Source: Rhizocola hellebori (GTDB lineage: Bacteria; Actinomycetota; Actinomycetes; Mycobacteriales; Micromonosporaceae). Taken from it: a DNA stretch of 64,000 nt. The stretch lies in NCBI RefSeq assembly GCF_016862955.1, contig NZ_BONY01000048.1, positions 1 through 64,000 on the forward strand. The letters are read 5' to 3'. Position 1 is the stretch's first letter. Each line of letters begins with the position of its first letter. The notes below the pieces were generated by a model. It had not been told where the DNA came from and ran no database searches. It worked only from the letters and a program-made list of their open reading frames with translations. Below, piece after piece: positions 50,504 through 60,229 of the stretch. A program made the translations under genes and the position numbers.

Positions 50504-52147
50504 ATGGCGGCGAGGTTGACTGTCCTTGTGCCTTTGCCTGTTTTGCCGACGCGTCTCGCGGCGCGGCAGCCGACCTGGTTCGAGCCCACCGACGTGGTGG
50601 TCATCGGCTCCGGGGTGGCCGGCCTGACCGCCGCGCTCCACCTGCGTGAGGCGGGTCTTCACGTCACGGTCGTGACCAAGGTCAACATTGATGACGGGTC
50701 GACACGATGGGCGCAGGGCGGCATAGCGGCCGTCCTCGATCCGTTCGACACCCCCGAAGCCCACGCGCAGGACACCATGGTGGCCGGGGTGGGCATCTGC
50801 GATCCGGCGGCCGTCGATGTCCTGGTCCGGGAAGGCCCGGCCCGGATTCGCGATTTGATTAAGCTGGGCACCTCCTTCGACCGCCACCCCGACGGTTCGC
50901 TGATGCTGACCCGGGAGGGCGGGCACCACGCGAACCGGATAGTCCACGCGGGCGGTGACGCCACCGGCGCGGAGGTGCAGCGCGCCCTCCATGCCGCGGT
51001 ACGCCGGGATCCGTGGATTCGCTTGGTGGAACACGCTTTGGTGCTCGATCTGCTCCGCGACGAGTCGGGCAGCGCGTGCGGGGTGACGCTGCACGTGCTC
51101 GGCGAGGGAAGCCCCGACGGCGTGGGAGCGGTGACGGCCCGTGCGGTCGTGCTCGCGACCGGTGGGCTGGGCCAGGTTTTCGCGGTCACCACCAACCCGT
51201 CAGTGTCCACAGGGGACGGTGTCGCGCTGGCGATCCGGGCCGGGGCCGCGGTTACCGACGTCGAGTTCGTGCAATTCCATCCCACCTCGCTCTACCTGCC
51301 CGGCCATCGCACCGCTCAGCAGCCTCTGGTCAGCGAGGCGCTGCGGGGCGAGGGTGCTTATCTGGTCGACGGCGACGGCAAGCGCTTCATGGTGGGCCGC
51401 CACGAGCTGGCCGAGCTGGCGCCCAGAGATGTTGTCGCCAAAGGGATCCATCGGCAGATGCTGGCCGACGGCACCGATCACGTCTTCCTTGACGCTCGGC
51501 ATGTGGAGGAGCTGGCGGCCCGATTCCCCACCATCACCGCCTATTGCCTCTCGGCGGGAGTGGATCCGACCGTCGACCTGATCCCGGTGGCGCCCGCGGC
51601 CCACTATGCCTCCGGCGGCGTGCGCACCAACCTCGACGGCCGCACGAGCATCGCGGGCCTTTACGCGTGCGGCGAGGTGGCCTGCACCGGGGTGCACGGC
51701 GCGAATCGGCTCGCGTCCAACTCGCTGCTCGAAGGTCTGGTCTTCTCGCGGCGGATAGCGGAGGACATCGTGCGCGACCTTCCGCCGCAACGTGACCCGG
51801 TGCTCCCCGCGGCCGCTGCAGCACCCGCGGGCCAGGAAAATGCGGCCGCCCGGACGCTTCTGCAGCAGGCGATGACCCGCGGCGCCGGCGTGCTGCGCAG
51901 CGAGGCCACGCTGGCGCAGACCACCGAGGTGCTGGCCGAGGTTGCGCAGGGCCCGCAAAGCTGGGAGCTGTCCAACCTGATCACCGTGGCGAGCGCTCTG
52001 GTCGGGGCCGCGTCGGCCAGGCGCGAGACGCGGGGGTGTCACTGGCGGGAGGATTTCCCTGACGCGCTCCCGGCCTGGCGGGGCCATCTCCTCGCCGAGC
52101 TGGCCGAGGACGGAAAGCTCACCCACACCTGGGAGGCTATGGCATGA
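50504..52147 (+). CDS. nadB: L-aspartate oxidase
   Basis: An FAD enzyme making iminoaspartate for NAD synthesis. The protein is 547 aa. The FAD fold VVVIGSGVAGLTAALHLREA, STRWAQGGIAAVLD, REGGHHANRIVHAGGDATG, EFVQFHPTSLYLPG and the Arg-containing active site SEALRGEGAYLVD are present. The C-terminal helical domain is intact. It overlaps nadC by ATGA. nadA, which usually precedes it, is not in this place, so it must lie elsewhere. Confidence 0.95.
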   Translation: MAARLTVLVPLPVLPTRLAARQPTWFEPTDVVVIGSGVAGLTAALHLREAGLHVTVVTKVNIDDGSTRWAQGGIAAVLDPFDTPEAHAQDTMVAGVGICDPAAVDVLVREGPARIRDLIKLGTSFDRHPDGSLMLTREGGHHANRIVHAGGDATGAEVQRALHAAVRRDPWIRLVEHALVLDLLRDESGSACGVTLHVLGEGSPDGVGAVTARAVVLATGGLGQVFAVTTNPSVSTGDGVALAIRAGAAVTDVEFVQFHPTSLYLPGHRTAQQPLVSEALRGEGAYLVDGDGKRFMVGRHELAELAPRDVVAKGIHRQMLADGTDHVFLDARHVEELAARFPTITAYCLSAGVDPTVDLIPVAPAAHYASGGVRTNLDGRTSIAGLYACGEVACTGVHGANRLASNSLLEGLVFSRRIAEDIVRDLPPQRDPVLPAAAAAPAGQENAAARTLLQQAMTRGAGVLRSEATLAQTTEVLAEVAQGPQSWELSNLITVASALVGAASARRETRGCHWREDFPDALPAWRGHLLAELAEDGKLTHTWEAMA

Positions 52148-53028
52148 GAGATGACACGGGGCTTCGTCTTCGCGAGGCCGGGCTCGACCCGCTCGACGTC
52201 AGCTGGATAGTGGAAAACGCGCTGCGCGAGGACATGGGGCCACAGCACCTCGATGTCACCAGCGTGGCGACCATCCCGGCTGAGCAGGTCGACACCGCGG
52301 AGCTCGTGGCACGACAAAGCGGCGTGCTGGCCGGGCTGGCGGTGGCCGCCGCGGTTTTCGAGATGGCCGGGCCCGGGGCGCAGGTGAGCTACGCCGCCAC
52401 CGACGGCTCTCGGTTCGAGCGCGGTGACGTGCTGGCCACCATCACCGGTCCCACCCGCACCCTGCTCGCCGCCGAACGAACCGCGCTGAACCTGCTGTGC
52501 CGCATGTCGGGTGTGGCCACTCACACCCGAGCCTGGGCCGATGAGCTGACCGGGACAGACGCTCAGGTCCTGGACACCCGTAAGACCACACCCGGGTTGC
52601 GTGCGCTGGAGAAATACGCGGTACGGGCCGGCGGCGGCACCAACAAACGCATGGGTCTGTACGACGTCGCGATGATCAAGGACAACCACAAGCTGGCCGC
52701 GGGTTCTATTACGGCCGCGTTCGAGCGGGTGCGTGCCGCGTACCCGGAGGTGACCGTTCAGGTCGAGGTGACCACGGTCGACGAGGCCCGCGAAGCGGTC
52801 GCGGCGGGCGCCACATTTCTGTTGTGCGACAACATGTCTCCGGCCACTCTGCGCGACGTCGTGGCGGCGGTCGGGGAGTCGGCCGAGCTGGAGGCGACCG
52901 GCGGTCTCACCCTCGAGGTGGCGCGCAAGTATGCCGAGACCGGGGTGAACTACCTCTCCGTGGGGGCACTCACCCATTCCTCGCCTATCGTGGACATCGC
53001 GCTCGATTTGCGGCCCAGGGAGATCTAA
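52144..53028 (+). CDS. nadC: Nicotinate-nucleotide pyrophosphorylase (quinolinate phosphoribosyltransferase)
   Basis: Converts quinolinate and PRPP to nicotinate mononucleotide. At 294 aa it carries EDMGPQHLDVTSVATIP, LNLLCRMSGVATHTR, DTRKTTPGLRALEKYAVRAG and GLYDVAMIKDNH, all family markers. It starts within the nadB stop (ATGA) and ends 1 base before coaX, forming one transcript with both. Confidence 0.96.
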   Translation: MRDDTGLRLREAGLDPLDVSWIVENALREDMGPQHLDVTSVATIPAEQVDTAELVARQSGVLAGLAVAAAVFEMAGPGAQVSYAATDGSRFERGDVLATITGPTRTLLAAERTALNLLCRMSGVATHTRAWADELTGTDAQVLDTRKTTPGLRALEKYAVRAGGGTNKRMGLYDVAMIKDNHKLAAGSITAAFERVRAAYPEVTVQVEVTTVDEAREAVAAGATFLLCDNMSPATLRDVVAAVGESAELEATGGLTLEVARKYAETGVNYLSVGALTHSSPIVDIALDLRPREI

Positions 53029-53029
53029 C

Positions 53030-53812
53030 GTGCTGCTGACCATCGACATCGGTAACACCAACACGGTGCTGGCCACCTTCGACGGCGACAAGCTCGTGCA
53101 CTCCTGGCGGGTCAAGACCGACTCACGCAGCACGGCCGACGAGTTGGGTCTGATGTTCCGAGGGCTGCTGGCCGGCGACAACGTGGAACTGACCGGCATC
53201 TGCGCGTGCTCCACCGTTCCGGCCGCGCTTCGCTCGCTGCGCACCATGCTTGCCCGCTACTACTCCGGCCTGCCGACGGTCATCGTCGAGCCGGGCGTGA
53301 AGACCGGTGTGCAGCTGGCGATCGACAATCCCAAGGAGGTGGGCGCCGATCGCGTGGTCAATACCCTTGCGGCGCATCATCTTTTCGGCGGCCCGGCGAT
53401 CGTCGTCGACTTCGGCACCTCCACCAACTTCGACGCGGTAAGCGCGCGGGGTGAGTTCCTCGGCGGCGTGCTCGCGCCGGGCATCGAGATCTCGGTGGAC
53501 GCGCTGGCCGCGCGCGCCGCCCAGCTTCGCAAGGTGGAGCTGGTCAAACCGGCCCGGGTCATCGGCAAGAACACCGTGGAGTGTCTGCAATCCGGTGTCA
53601 TATATGGCTTCGCGGGCCAGATCGACGGCGTCGTGGCGCGGATGATCGAGGAGCTGGGCGAGGTCACCGCGGTCATCGCGACGGGCGGCTTGGCACCCGT
53701 CGTCATTGACGAGTGCCGCACCATCACCCATCACGAGCCCATGATCACTTTGATCGGGCTCCGCCTGGTCTACGAACGCAACGAACCGGCGCGACTGGCC
53801 GCAGGCCAGTGA
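53030..53812 (+). CDS. coaX: Type III pantothenate kinase
   Basis: First enzyme of coenzyme A synthesis from pantothenate. At 260 aa it starts with the phosphate-binding DIGNTNTVLATFDG. GADRVVNTLAAHHLFG and VVDFGTSTNFDAVSARGEFLGG are the typical Asp-containing motifs. GTG 53030 follows the nadC stop by 1 base. The enzyme class needs a monovalent cation and is resistant to CoA feedback. Confidence 0.95.
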   Translation: MLLTIDIGNTNTVLATFDGDKLVHSWRVKTDSRSTADELGLMFRGLLAGDNVELTGICACSTVPAALRSLRTMLARYYSGLPTVIVEPGVKTGVQLAIDNPKEVGADRVVNTLAAHHLFGGPAIVVDFGTSTNFDAVSARGEFLGGVLAPGIEISVDALAARAAQLRKVELVKPARVIGKNTVECLQSGVIYGFAGQIDGVVARMIEELGEVTAVIATGGLAPVVIDECRTITHHEPMITLIGLRLVYERNEPARLAAGQ

Positions 53813-53844
53813 CAAGCCGGCCGAGGCGCCGACAGGCGCTCATG
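53813..53844. repeat. Short hairpin element related to the 61-bp repeats at 61880
   Basis: GAGGCGCCGACAGGCGCTC sits between convergent coaX and the methyltransferase. It forms a GCGCC/GGCGC stem with a GACA loop. The same GCCGAGGCGC...CAGGCGCTCA wording recurs in the tandem repeats before disA. A terminator role is possible. Confidence 0.4.
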
Positions 53845-54579
53845 TCACTTCTTGAAAGCGCGAAAGACGCTGGTTGTCAGCTTGAGGTGGAACTCGTCGC
53901 GGCCGCGTAGCTCGGGGTCGGTCGCGCACAGCTGTGCCACCTGAGCCCGCAGCTCGGCCTGCTGCTCGGGCGTGGCCACCAGGTAGTAAGAGCGGGAGCT
54001 GATGAGGTCGACGAGGCCCTGCGGAGACTGGGTCACCACGTGCTCGAAGTTGTTCGTCTCGATCTGTGTGAACAGCGGCCCGAAGTCTGTGACGTTGTTC
54101 GCCGCCCACTGATGCGACTGGCCACCGGACATGATGGAGTCGAGCTTGGCGGCCCACGCCTTGGTGGTGTCGCGCTCGTTCCACATGGCGGCGAAGACGC
54201 CCCCGGTCTTGAGCACCCTGGCGATCTCCGGATGGGCCAGCTCCGGGTTGAACCAGTGGTAGGCCTGACCGCTGATGACCGCGTCGACGGACGAGTCGGG
54301 CAGCGGGATGTCCTCGGCAGCGCCGGCTAGCGCGGTCACACCGGGGGTAGTGGCATCCAGTTGCGCCCTCATGCCCGGGTCGGGCTCAACCGGTACCACG
54401 TCAAAGCCTGCTTTTATAGCAACTCGGCTCAGCAGGCCGGTTCCAGCGCCCAGGTCCACGACGCGCTTTGGTGGCGAACCGAGCGCCCAAGTCAGGGCGG
54501 CGAGGGGGTAGGTCGGGCGGACTCGGTCATAGTGCGCGGCGGCCGCGCCGAAGGAAAGGCGATGCGAGTCAAAATCCAC
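53845..54579 (-). CDS. Class I SAM-dependent methyltransferase
   Basis: A 244 aa methyltransferase of the UbiE/methyltransferase-11 type. It opens [16 protein letters not shown], with SAM motif [20 protein letters not shown], acidic loop PVEPDPGM and [19 protein letters not shown]. The substrate is unknown. GTG 54579 is chosen because the SAM domain starts about 40 residues later and the bidirectional TAGGCTA lies 7 bases upstream. A longer frame would run into lysS. It is divergent from lysS with 19 bases between the starts. Confidence 0.85.
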   Translation of the reverse strand: MDFDSHRLSFGAAAAHYDRVRPTYPLAALTWALGSPPKRVVDLGAGTGLLSRVAIKAGFDVVPVEPDPGMRAQLDATTPGVTALAGAAEDIPLPDSSVDAVISGQAYHWFNPELAHPEIARVLKTGGVFAAMWNERDTTKAWAAKLDSIMSGGQSHQWAANNVTDFGPLFTQIETNNFEHVVTQSPQGLVDLISSRSYYLVATPEQQAELRAQVAQLCATDPELRGRDEFHLKLTTSVFRAFKK

Positions 54580-54585
54580 GCTCGG

Positions 54586-54592
54586 TAGGCTA
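54586..54592. promoter_or_regulatory. Shared bidirectional leaderless -10 (TAGGCTA) for lysS and the methyltransferase
   Basis: TAGGCT reads rightward and TAGCCT leftward from the same 7 bases. Each ends exactly 7 bases from a GTG start (54599 on plus, 54579 on minus). The 19-base gap leaves no room for separate promoters or leaders. Confidence 0.6.
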
Positions 54593-54598
54593 GTCGCC

Positions 54599-56104
54599 GT
54601 GACGACGACGAGCGAAGCAGGCCAGGGCCAGGATGATCTCCCGGAGCAGATGAGGATCCGGCGAGCCAAGCGAGAGTCCCTGCTTGAGGCTGGCCACGAG
54701 CCCTATGCGCTGACCTATCCGCGCACCGCGACGCTCAAGCAGATCCGCGAAAAATACCCAGATCTGCCAATCGATTCGGCCACCGGTGACGTGGTCGCGA
54801 CGACCGGCCGGGTCATGTTCGTGCGTAACACCGGCAAGCTGTGCTTCGCGACCCTGCAGGACGGCGACGGCACCCAGCTGCAAGCGATGCTCTCGCTGGA
54901 CAAGGTCGGCGCGGAGCGGCTGGAGGAGTGGAAGCGGCTTGTCGACCTCGGCGACCAGGTCGGGATAACCGGTGAGGTGATCAGCAGCAAGCGCGGAGAG
55001 CTGAGCGTGCTCGCCTCCGATTGGTCGATGACAGCTAAGTCACTGCGGCCGCTTCCCGTGGCGCACAAGGCGATGAGCGAAGAGGCCCGGGTGCGGCAGC
55101 GCTATGTCGACCTCATCATGCGGCCGGAGGCCCGGGACATGGTCAGGGCTCGGGCCACCGCTGTGCGAAGCCTGCGCGACTCGTTCCATCAGCGCGGCTT
55201 CGTCGAGGTGGAGACCCCGATGCTGCAGCTGATCCACGGAGGCGCCGCCGCGCGCCCCTTCATCACCCATTTCAATGCGCTTGATCGCGATGTCTATCTG
55301 CGGATCGCGCCGGAACTCTTTTTGAAGCGCTGCCTCGTGGGCGGGATCGACAAGGTATTCGAGATCAATCGGAACTTCCGAAACGAGGGTCTTGACTCGT
55401 CTCATTCGCCCGAGTTCGCGATGCTCGAGTTCTATGAGGCCTACTCCGACTACGACCGGGGCGGGACGCTCTTACGAGAGCTGATTCAGGAGGCCGCAAT
55501 GGCCGTCGCCGGATCACATGTGGTCACCCATGCCGACGGCACGGAATTCGACCTCGGTGGCGAATGGCGATCCATCACCGTGTTCGGCTCGCTTTCCGAA
55601 GCGCTTGGCGAAGAGGTGACCGTAGAAACGCCCTATGAACAACTCGTTGGCTTTGCGCAAAAAATCGATCTCGCGGTTGATCCGAAGTGGATTCCAGGCA
55701 AGCTGGCCGAGGAGCTGTTCGAAGAGCTGGTCGTGCCCACTCTGCAACAACCCACATTCGTGAAGGACTATCCCGAGGACACCTCCCCCCTGGTACGGGC
55801 GCATCGCTCGCAGCGCGGGCTGGTGGAAAAGTTTGACCTTTATGTGAGCGGATTCGAACTCGGAACGGGCTATTCCGAGTTGATCGATCCGGTGATCCAG
55901 CGAGACCGCTTCGAGCTTCAGGCGAAGCTGGCACAAAAGGGTGACTCGGAAGCCATGCCGTTGGATGAGGATTATCTGCGCGCAATGGAGTATGGGATGC
56001 CTCCCGCGGGTGGCGTCGGAATGGGAATCGACCGGCTCTTGATGGCGCTGACCGGCCTGGGCATTAGGGAAACGATAATGTTCCCTCTGGTCCGACCGGA
56101 ATAG
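54599..56104 (+). CDS. lysS: Lysyl-tRNA synthetase, class II
   Basis: Charges tRNA-Lys. It is 501 aa. It has an OB-fold anticodon domain (about 60-165), then class II motif 1 around [15 protein letters not shown], motif 2 [20 protein letters not shown] and motif 3 [14 protein letters not shown] near the end. Genomic context (before lsr2 and clpC) is standard for actinobacteria. GTG 54599 has no ribosome binding site but has TAGGCT 7 bases upstream, so translation is probably leaderless. It lacks the MprF-type N-terminal membrane part seen in LysX. Confidence 0.96.
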   Translation: MTTTSEAGQGQDDLPEQMRIRRAKRESLLEAGHEPYALTYPRTATLKQIREKYPDLPIDSATGDVVATTGRVMFVRNTGKLCFATLQDGDGTQLQAMLSLDKVGAERLEEWKRLVDLGDQVGITGEVISSKRGELSVLASDWSMTAKSLRPLPVAHKAMSEEARVRQRYVDLIMRPEARDMVRARATAVRSLRDSFHQRGFVEVETPMLQLIHGGAAARPFITHFNALDRDVYLRIAPELFLKRCLVGGIDKVFEINRNFRNEGLDSSHSPEFAMLEFYEAYSDYDRGGTLLRELIQEAAMAVAGSHVVTHADGTEFDLGGEWRSITVFGSLSEALGEEVTVETPYEQLVGFAQKIDLAVDPKWIPGKLAEELFEELVVPTLQQPTFVKDYPEDTSPLVRAHRSQRGLVEKFDLYVSGFELGTGYSELIDPVIQRDRFELQAKLAQKGDSEAMPLDEDYLRAMEYGMPPAGGVGMGIDRLLMALTGLGIRETIMFPLVRPE

Positions 56105-56150
56105 GTTGGTTTATTCTGGCGGTTCACCCATTTAATCGGAGGGCACCCGC

Positions 56151-56504
56151 ATGGCGAGGCGCGAAATCATTGTGCTGCAGGATGACCTGGACGGATCTGA
56201 GAAAGACGTTCGTGTGGTGAAGTTCGGATTCGAGGGCGTGAATTACGAAATCGATCTCGGCCCGGCCAACTTCGACAAGCTTGCGCAGGTGCTCGCGCCC
56301 TATGTGGCGGTGGCCCGTAAGGACCCCTCCTCCCGCCGGACGGCCGGTCCCGCGGTGAAGACCAAAGGGCTTTCCGCGGCCGAGCAGCGGGCGAAGAATC
56401 AGCGCGTGCGGGATTGGGCCAAGAGCCAGAAGATGAAGGTCAGCGAGCGGGGAAGGGTGCCCGCAAAGCTAAGCGAGGCTTATCACGCAGCAGGGCTTCG
56501 ATAG
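56151..56504 (+). CDS. lsr2: Lsr2, nucleoid-associated xenogeneic silencer
   Basis: Lsr2 binds AT-rich minor grooves and silences foreign DNA, like H-NS. It is 117 aa. The N-terminal dimerisation domain opens REIIVLQDDLDGSEKDVRV, and the C-terminal DNA-binding domain carries the AT-hook-like SERGRVPAKLSEAYHAAG. GGAGGG lies before ATG 56151. It follows lysS by 46 bases. The low-GC parts of the 28-31 kb island are natural candidates for Lsr2 binding (inference). Confidence 0.95.
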   Translation: MARREIIVLQDDLDGSEKDVRVVKFGFEGVNYEIDLGPANFDKLAQVLAPYVAVARKDPSSRRTAGPAVKTKGLSAAEQRAKNQRVRDWAKSQKMKVSERGRVPAKLSEAYHAAGLR

Positions 56505-56521
56505 AGCCGTGGTCGCGGCGG

Positions 56522-56539
56522 TTTTCGCTCTGCGCGTAG
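56522..56539 (+). promoter_or_regulatory. ClgR-like box upstream of clpC
   Basis: TTTTCGC-TCTGC-GCGTAG resembles the ClgR operator and shares TTTTCGCTCTG with the site upstream of ftsH (18594). It lies 18 bases after the lsr2 stop and 223 bases before the clpC ATG. The rest of the 258-base gap holds no gene that I can see. Confidence 0.45.
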
Positions 56540-56762
56540 ACGTCGGTACCGCGGAACACGCGAGCAGGCGGCAAGGTTGGCTCTAACGCCCCCACTTCTA
56601 AGGCTTCGGCGGGATGTATGTCCCGCTTTAGCTAGCTTTGGTGGCAACAGTATGTGACTAGTCAGTTACCTGACGGTGGCTAAAGGGGTGCTTTCCGTAC
56701 ACCGACTCCGTCAGCGACTGGCGTTAGAGTGAGTGAAATAGCTTCGCTGGTGAGGAGCGGGA

Positions 56763-59306
56763 ATGTTCGAGCGGTTTACCGACCGGGCGCGTCGGGTTGT
56801 GGTCCTGGCTCAAGAAGAGGCCCGGATGCTCAACCACAACTACATCGGTACGGAGCACATCCTGCTTGGTCTCATCCATGAGGGTGAGGGCGTCGCAGCG
56901 AAGGCGCTGGAAAGTCTCGGCATCTCGCTGGAGGGTGTGCGCCAGCAGGTAGAAGAAATCATTGGCCAAGGCCAGCAGGCACCGAGCGGGCATATCCCGT
57001 TCACGCCGCGGGCAAAAAAGGTGCTCGAGCTCTCGCTGCGGGAAGCGTTGCAGCTCGGTCACAACTACATCGGCACCGAGCACATCCTGCTTGGCCTCAT
57101 CCGTGAGGGCGAGGGCGTGGCAGCTCAGGTGCTCGTCAAGCTGGGCGCAGACCTTAACCGAGTTCGCCAGCAGGTCATTCAGCTGCTCTCGGGTTACCAG
57201 GGCAAGGAGCCGGCGGCAGCCGGCACCACGCCGGGCACCGGCGAGGGCGCTCCGTCGACCAGCCTCGTGCTCGACCAGTTCGGCCGCAACCTGACCCAGT
57301 CGGCGCGCGAGGGCAAGCTCGACCCGGTCATCGGGCGCGAGAAGGAAATCGAGCGCGTGATGCAGGTGCTCTCCCGGCGCACCAAGAACAACCCGGTGCT
57401 GATCGGTGAGCCAGGTGTGGGCAAGACCACGGTCGTGGAGGGCTTGGCCCAGAAGATCGTCAAGGGCGAGGTGCCGGAGACGCTCAAGGACAAGCAGCTC
57501 TACACGCTCGACCTGGGTGCTCTGGTGGCCGGCTCGCGGTACCGCGGTGATTTCGAGGAGCGCCTCAAGAAGGTGCTCAAGGAGATCCGCACCCGCGGCG
57601 ACATCATCCTGTTCATCGACGAGATTCACACCCTGGTGGGCGCTGGTGCCGCGGAGGGCGCCATCGACGCGGCGAGCATCCTCAAGCCGATGCTGGCTCG
57701 TGGCGAGCTGCAGACCATCGGTGCGACCACTCTCGACGAATACCGCAAGCACCTGGAGAAGGACGCCGCTCTTGAGCGCCGTTTCCAGCCGATCCAGGTC
57801 GGCGAGCCCTCGGTGGCACACACCATCGAGATGCTCAAGGGCTTGCGTGACCGCTACGAGGCGCACCACCGGGTGACCATCACCGATGCGGCGCTGGTCG
57901 CGGCGGCCAACCTGGCCGACCGCTACATCTCCGACCGGTTCCTGCCCGACAAGGCGATCGACCTCATTGATGAGGCCGGTGCCCGGATGCGCATCCGCCG
58001 GATGACCGCTCCGCCAGACCTGCGCGAGTTCGACGAGAAGATCGCTCAGGTGCGGCGCGACAAGGAATCGGCGATCGACGCGCAAGACTTCGAGCGCGCC
58101 GCGCAGCTGCGTGATCGCGAGAAGACCCTGCTGGGTCAGAAGTCCGAGCGTGAGAAGCAGTGGAAGGCGGGCGACCTCGACGTCGTCAGCGAGGTGGATG
58201 ACGAGCAGATCGCCGAGGTCCTGGCGAACTGGACGGGCATCCCGGTCTACAAGCTGACCGAGGAAGAGACCTCGCGGCTGCTGCGGATGGAAGACGAGCT
58301 GCACAAGCGGATCGTTGGCCAGATCGACGCGGTCAAGGCGGTCTCGAAGGCTATCCGCCGCACCAGGGCGGGCCTGAAGGACCCGAAGCGTCCGAGTGGT
58401 TCGTTCATCTTCGCCGGGCCGTCAGGCATCGGTAAGACCGAGCTTTCTCGCACGCTGGCCGAGTTCCTCTTCGGCAGCGAAGACGCGCTGATCCAGCTCG
58501 ACATGTCCGAGTTCCACGACCGCTACACGGTGTCCCGCCTCGTCGGTGCGCCTCCCGGATACGTCGGTTACGACGAGGGTGGCCAGCTGACCGAGAAGGT
58601 CCGCCGCCGGCCGTTCTCCGTGGTGCTCTTCGACGAGATCGAGAAGGCTCACCCCGACGTCTTCAACACGTTGCTGCAGATCCTGGAAGACGGTCGCCTG
58701 ACCGACGGACAGGGCCGCATCGTCGACTTCAAGAACACGGTGATCATCTTGACCACCAACCTGGGCACCCGTGACGTGGCCAAGGCCGTGTCGCTGGGCT
58801 TCCAGAAGTCCGAAGACGCCGAGAGCAACTACGACCGCATGAAGCAGAAGGTGAACGACGAGCTCAAGCAGCACTTCCGGCCTGAGTTCCTCAACCGCAT
58901 CGACGACACCATCGTCTTCCACCAGCTTGGTGAGAGCGAGATCCTGCAGATCGTCGACATCATGATCAAGCGGATCACCGAGCAGCTGCGCAACAAGGAC
59001 ATGGGTCTGGAGCTGACCGACTCCGCCAAGCTGTTCCTGGCGAAGAAGGGCTACGACCCGGTGCTTGGGGCTCGTCCGCTGCGCCGCACCATCCAGCGCG
59101 AGCTGGAAGATGCGCTCAGCGAGCGGATCCTGTTCCAGGAGCTCAAGCCTGGGCAGAACGTGCTGGTCGACTGCGAGGGTGACCCCGAGCAGATCGAGAC
59201 GTCAAAGCTGATCTTCACCGGTTCCACCCGTCCGCCGTCGGAGGCGGTCGCGGCATCCGCTGCCGCGCCCGGTGCCTCGGCGACGGAGACGGTGGAAGCC
59301 GCCTAG
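56763..59306 (+). CDS. clpC: ATP-dependent Clp protease ATP-binding subunit ClpC
   Basis: An HSP100 unfoldase that feeds ClpP. At 847 aa it is full length. Two N-terminal repeats ([20 protein letters not shown] and the copy [20 protein letters not shown]) are followed by AAA-1 with Walker A GEPGVGKT (about 215), a UVR-type middle coiled region ([20 protein letters not shown]) and AAA-2 with GPSGIGKT (about 552). The C-terminal tail is Ala/Ser-rich. The start follows GAGGAGCGGGA. It is usually controlled by ClgR in actinobacteria, and a matching box lies upstream. Confidence 0.97.
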   Translation: MFERFTDRARRVVVLAQEEARMLNHNYIGTEHILLGLIHEGEGVAAKALESLGISLEGVRQQVEEIIGQGQQAPSGHIPFTPRAKKVLELSLREALQLGHNYIGTEHILLGLIREGEGVAAQVLVKLGADLNRVRQQVIQLLSGYQGKEPAAAGTTPGTGEGAPSTSLVLDQFGRNLTQSAREGKLDPVIGREKEIERVMQVLSRRTKNNPVLIGEPGVGKTTVVEGLAQKIVKGEVPETLKDKQLYTLDLGALVAGSRYRGDFEERLKKVLKEIRTRGDIILFIDEIHTLVGAGAAEGAIDAASILKPMLARGELQTIGATTLDEYRKHLEKDAALERRFQPIQVGEPSVAHTIEMLKGLRDRYEAHHRVTITDAALVAAANLADRYISDRFLPDKAIDLIDEAGARMRIRRMTAPPDLREFDEKIAQVRRDKESAIDAQDFERAAQLRDREKTLLGQKSEREKQWKAGDLDVVSEVDDEQIAEVLANWTGIPVYKLTEEETSRLLRMEDELHKRIVGQIDAVKAVSKAIRRTRAGLKDPKRPSGSFIFAGPSGIGKTELSRTLAEFLFGSEDALIQLDMSEFHDRYTVSRLVGAPPGYVGYDEGGQLTEKVRRRPFSVVLFDEIEKAHPDVFNTLLQILEDGRLTDGQGRIVDFKNTVIILTTNLGTRDVAKAVSLGFQKSEDAESNYDRMKQKVNDELKQHFRPEFLNRIDDTIVFHQLGESEILQIVDIMIKRITEQLRNKDMGLELTDSAKLFLAKKGYDPVLGARPLRRTIQRELEDALSERILFQELKPGQNVLVDCEGDPEQIETSKLIFTGSTRPPSEAVAASAAAPGASATETVEAA

Positions 59307-59321
59307 ATAAAGCGCAACGAA

Positions 59322-59335
59322 ACCCCATTCGGGGC
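59322..59335. terminator. Small hairpin between convergent clpC and the deacetylase gene
   Basis: CCCC and GGGG arms (59323-59326 and 59331-59334) with a 4-base loop lie in the 29-base gap. On the minus strand the stem is followed by TTTCGTT, so it could stop transcription of the deacetylase gene as well as of clpC. Confidence 0.45.
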
Positions 59336-60217
59336 TTACGCCGGAGACGGCCTGGGGATGTAGTCCTCAAGCCGGGCCGGGGTAAGTCCCGAATTTTTCA
59401 TGGCCTTGAGCGCGCCGAGGAGGTCGTCGGCCAGGTTCGGGCGGAAGTGCATCAGCATCACGTCGCCGGGCTTTATGACCTCGGCGGTGGTCTGGTAGAA
59501 GACCTTCCCGTTGTCGACGGTCTGCGTCCAGAAGAACGAGACCCGCATACCGCAGTCGCGGGCGGCCTTGAGCGTGATGTCGTCGTAGTCACCGAACGGC
59601 GGGCGGAACAGGTAGGGCCGCTCCCCGAACAGCTCCTGGATCCTGTTGGCGCAATCTTCGATCTCCTGGCGCTGGAAGTCGTAGCTCTGCCCTTTGAGCT
59701 TGCGGTGGGTGACGGTGTGGTCCTGGATGCTGGCGCCGGTGTCCTTGATCGCTTTGAAGTAGGACGTGTACGAGGCCGCGGCCGGCGAGTTCAGGAACAG
59801 GGTCACCGGGATCTTGGCTCGCTGGATGAACTGCAGCGCATCTGTGGTTCGCGTCATCCCACCATCATCGATGGTTATAAATGCCACTTTCTGCGTGGTG
59901 GGCACCCGTGACCACCAAGGCGTCTTTTCTCCATCCGGGACGGTCACCGGCTCGGGCGCCGGGGGCGGGCCGAACGACGGCGCACGCCGGAGGTACCAGT
60001 TGACGTCATGCACCTCAGGTGGCGAAGCAGGCGGGGCCGGCTTCGTCGGCGACGGGGTTGGCGACGGCGTGGGGGAAGGCTCAATCGACGGTTCAGCCGA
60101 CGGGGACGGCGAGGGCGACTCACTCGCTTTGGCCGCTCCAGCCTCCCACCTCTGCGAAGAGCAGCCCGCGAGCAGGGCAGGAACAGCGGCAGCCAAAAAG
60201 GCCCGGCGGGCAAACAT
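59336..60217 (-). CDS. Lipoprotein polysaccharide deacetylase (NodB/CE4 family)
   Basis: A 293 aa exported lipoprotein with lipobox LLAGC (Cys 19). A Ser/Pro/Thr-rich linker (about 30-70) precedes the NodB domain. Catalytic motifs are ITIDDGG (usually TFDDG), the metal-binding HTVTHRKL, RPPFGDYDD and the final DVMLMHF. Such enzymes deacetylate peptidoglycan or other cell-wall glycans. The Ser/Pro-rich stalk suggests an extended cell-surface position. TAGTGT lies 6 bases before the ATG. Confidence 0.9.
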   Translation of the reverse strand: MFARRAFLAAAVPALLAGCSSQRWEAGAAKASESPSPSPSAEPSIEPSPTPSPTPSPTKPAPPASPPEVHDVNWYLRRAPSFGPPPAPEPVTVPDGEKTPWWSRVPTTQKVAFITIDDGGMTRTTDALQFIQRAKIPVTLFLNSPAAASYTSYFKAIKDTGASIQDHTVTHRKLKGQSYDFQRQEIEDCANRIQELFGERPYLFRPPFGDYDDITLKAARDCGMRVSFFWTQTVDNGKVFYQTTAEVIKPGDVMLMHFRPNLADDLLGALKAMKNSGLTPARLEDYIPRPSPA

Positions 60218-60223
60218 TCCCAG

Positions 60224-60229
60224 ACACTA
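60224..60229 (-). promoter_or_regulatory. Leaderless -10 element of the deacetylase gene
   Basis: TAGTGT on the minus strand ends 6 bases before the ATG at 60217. It overlaps the mutY stop codon, which begins at 60227. Confidence 0.45.

Noticed and set aside
54570-54600. T-box riboswitch or leader for lysS
   Set aside because: Only 19 bases separate the divergent starts, leaving no room for a structured leader.
56505-56762. Additional small gene or riboswitch in the lsr2-clpC gap
   Set aside because: No frame with a good start and ribosome binding site, and no conserved aptamer sequence recognised.
56724-58304. Minus-strand frame of 526 codons opposite clpC
   Set aside because: Lies wholly within conserved clpC on the other strand and shows no recognisable domain.
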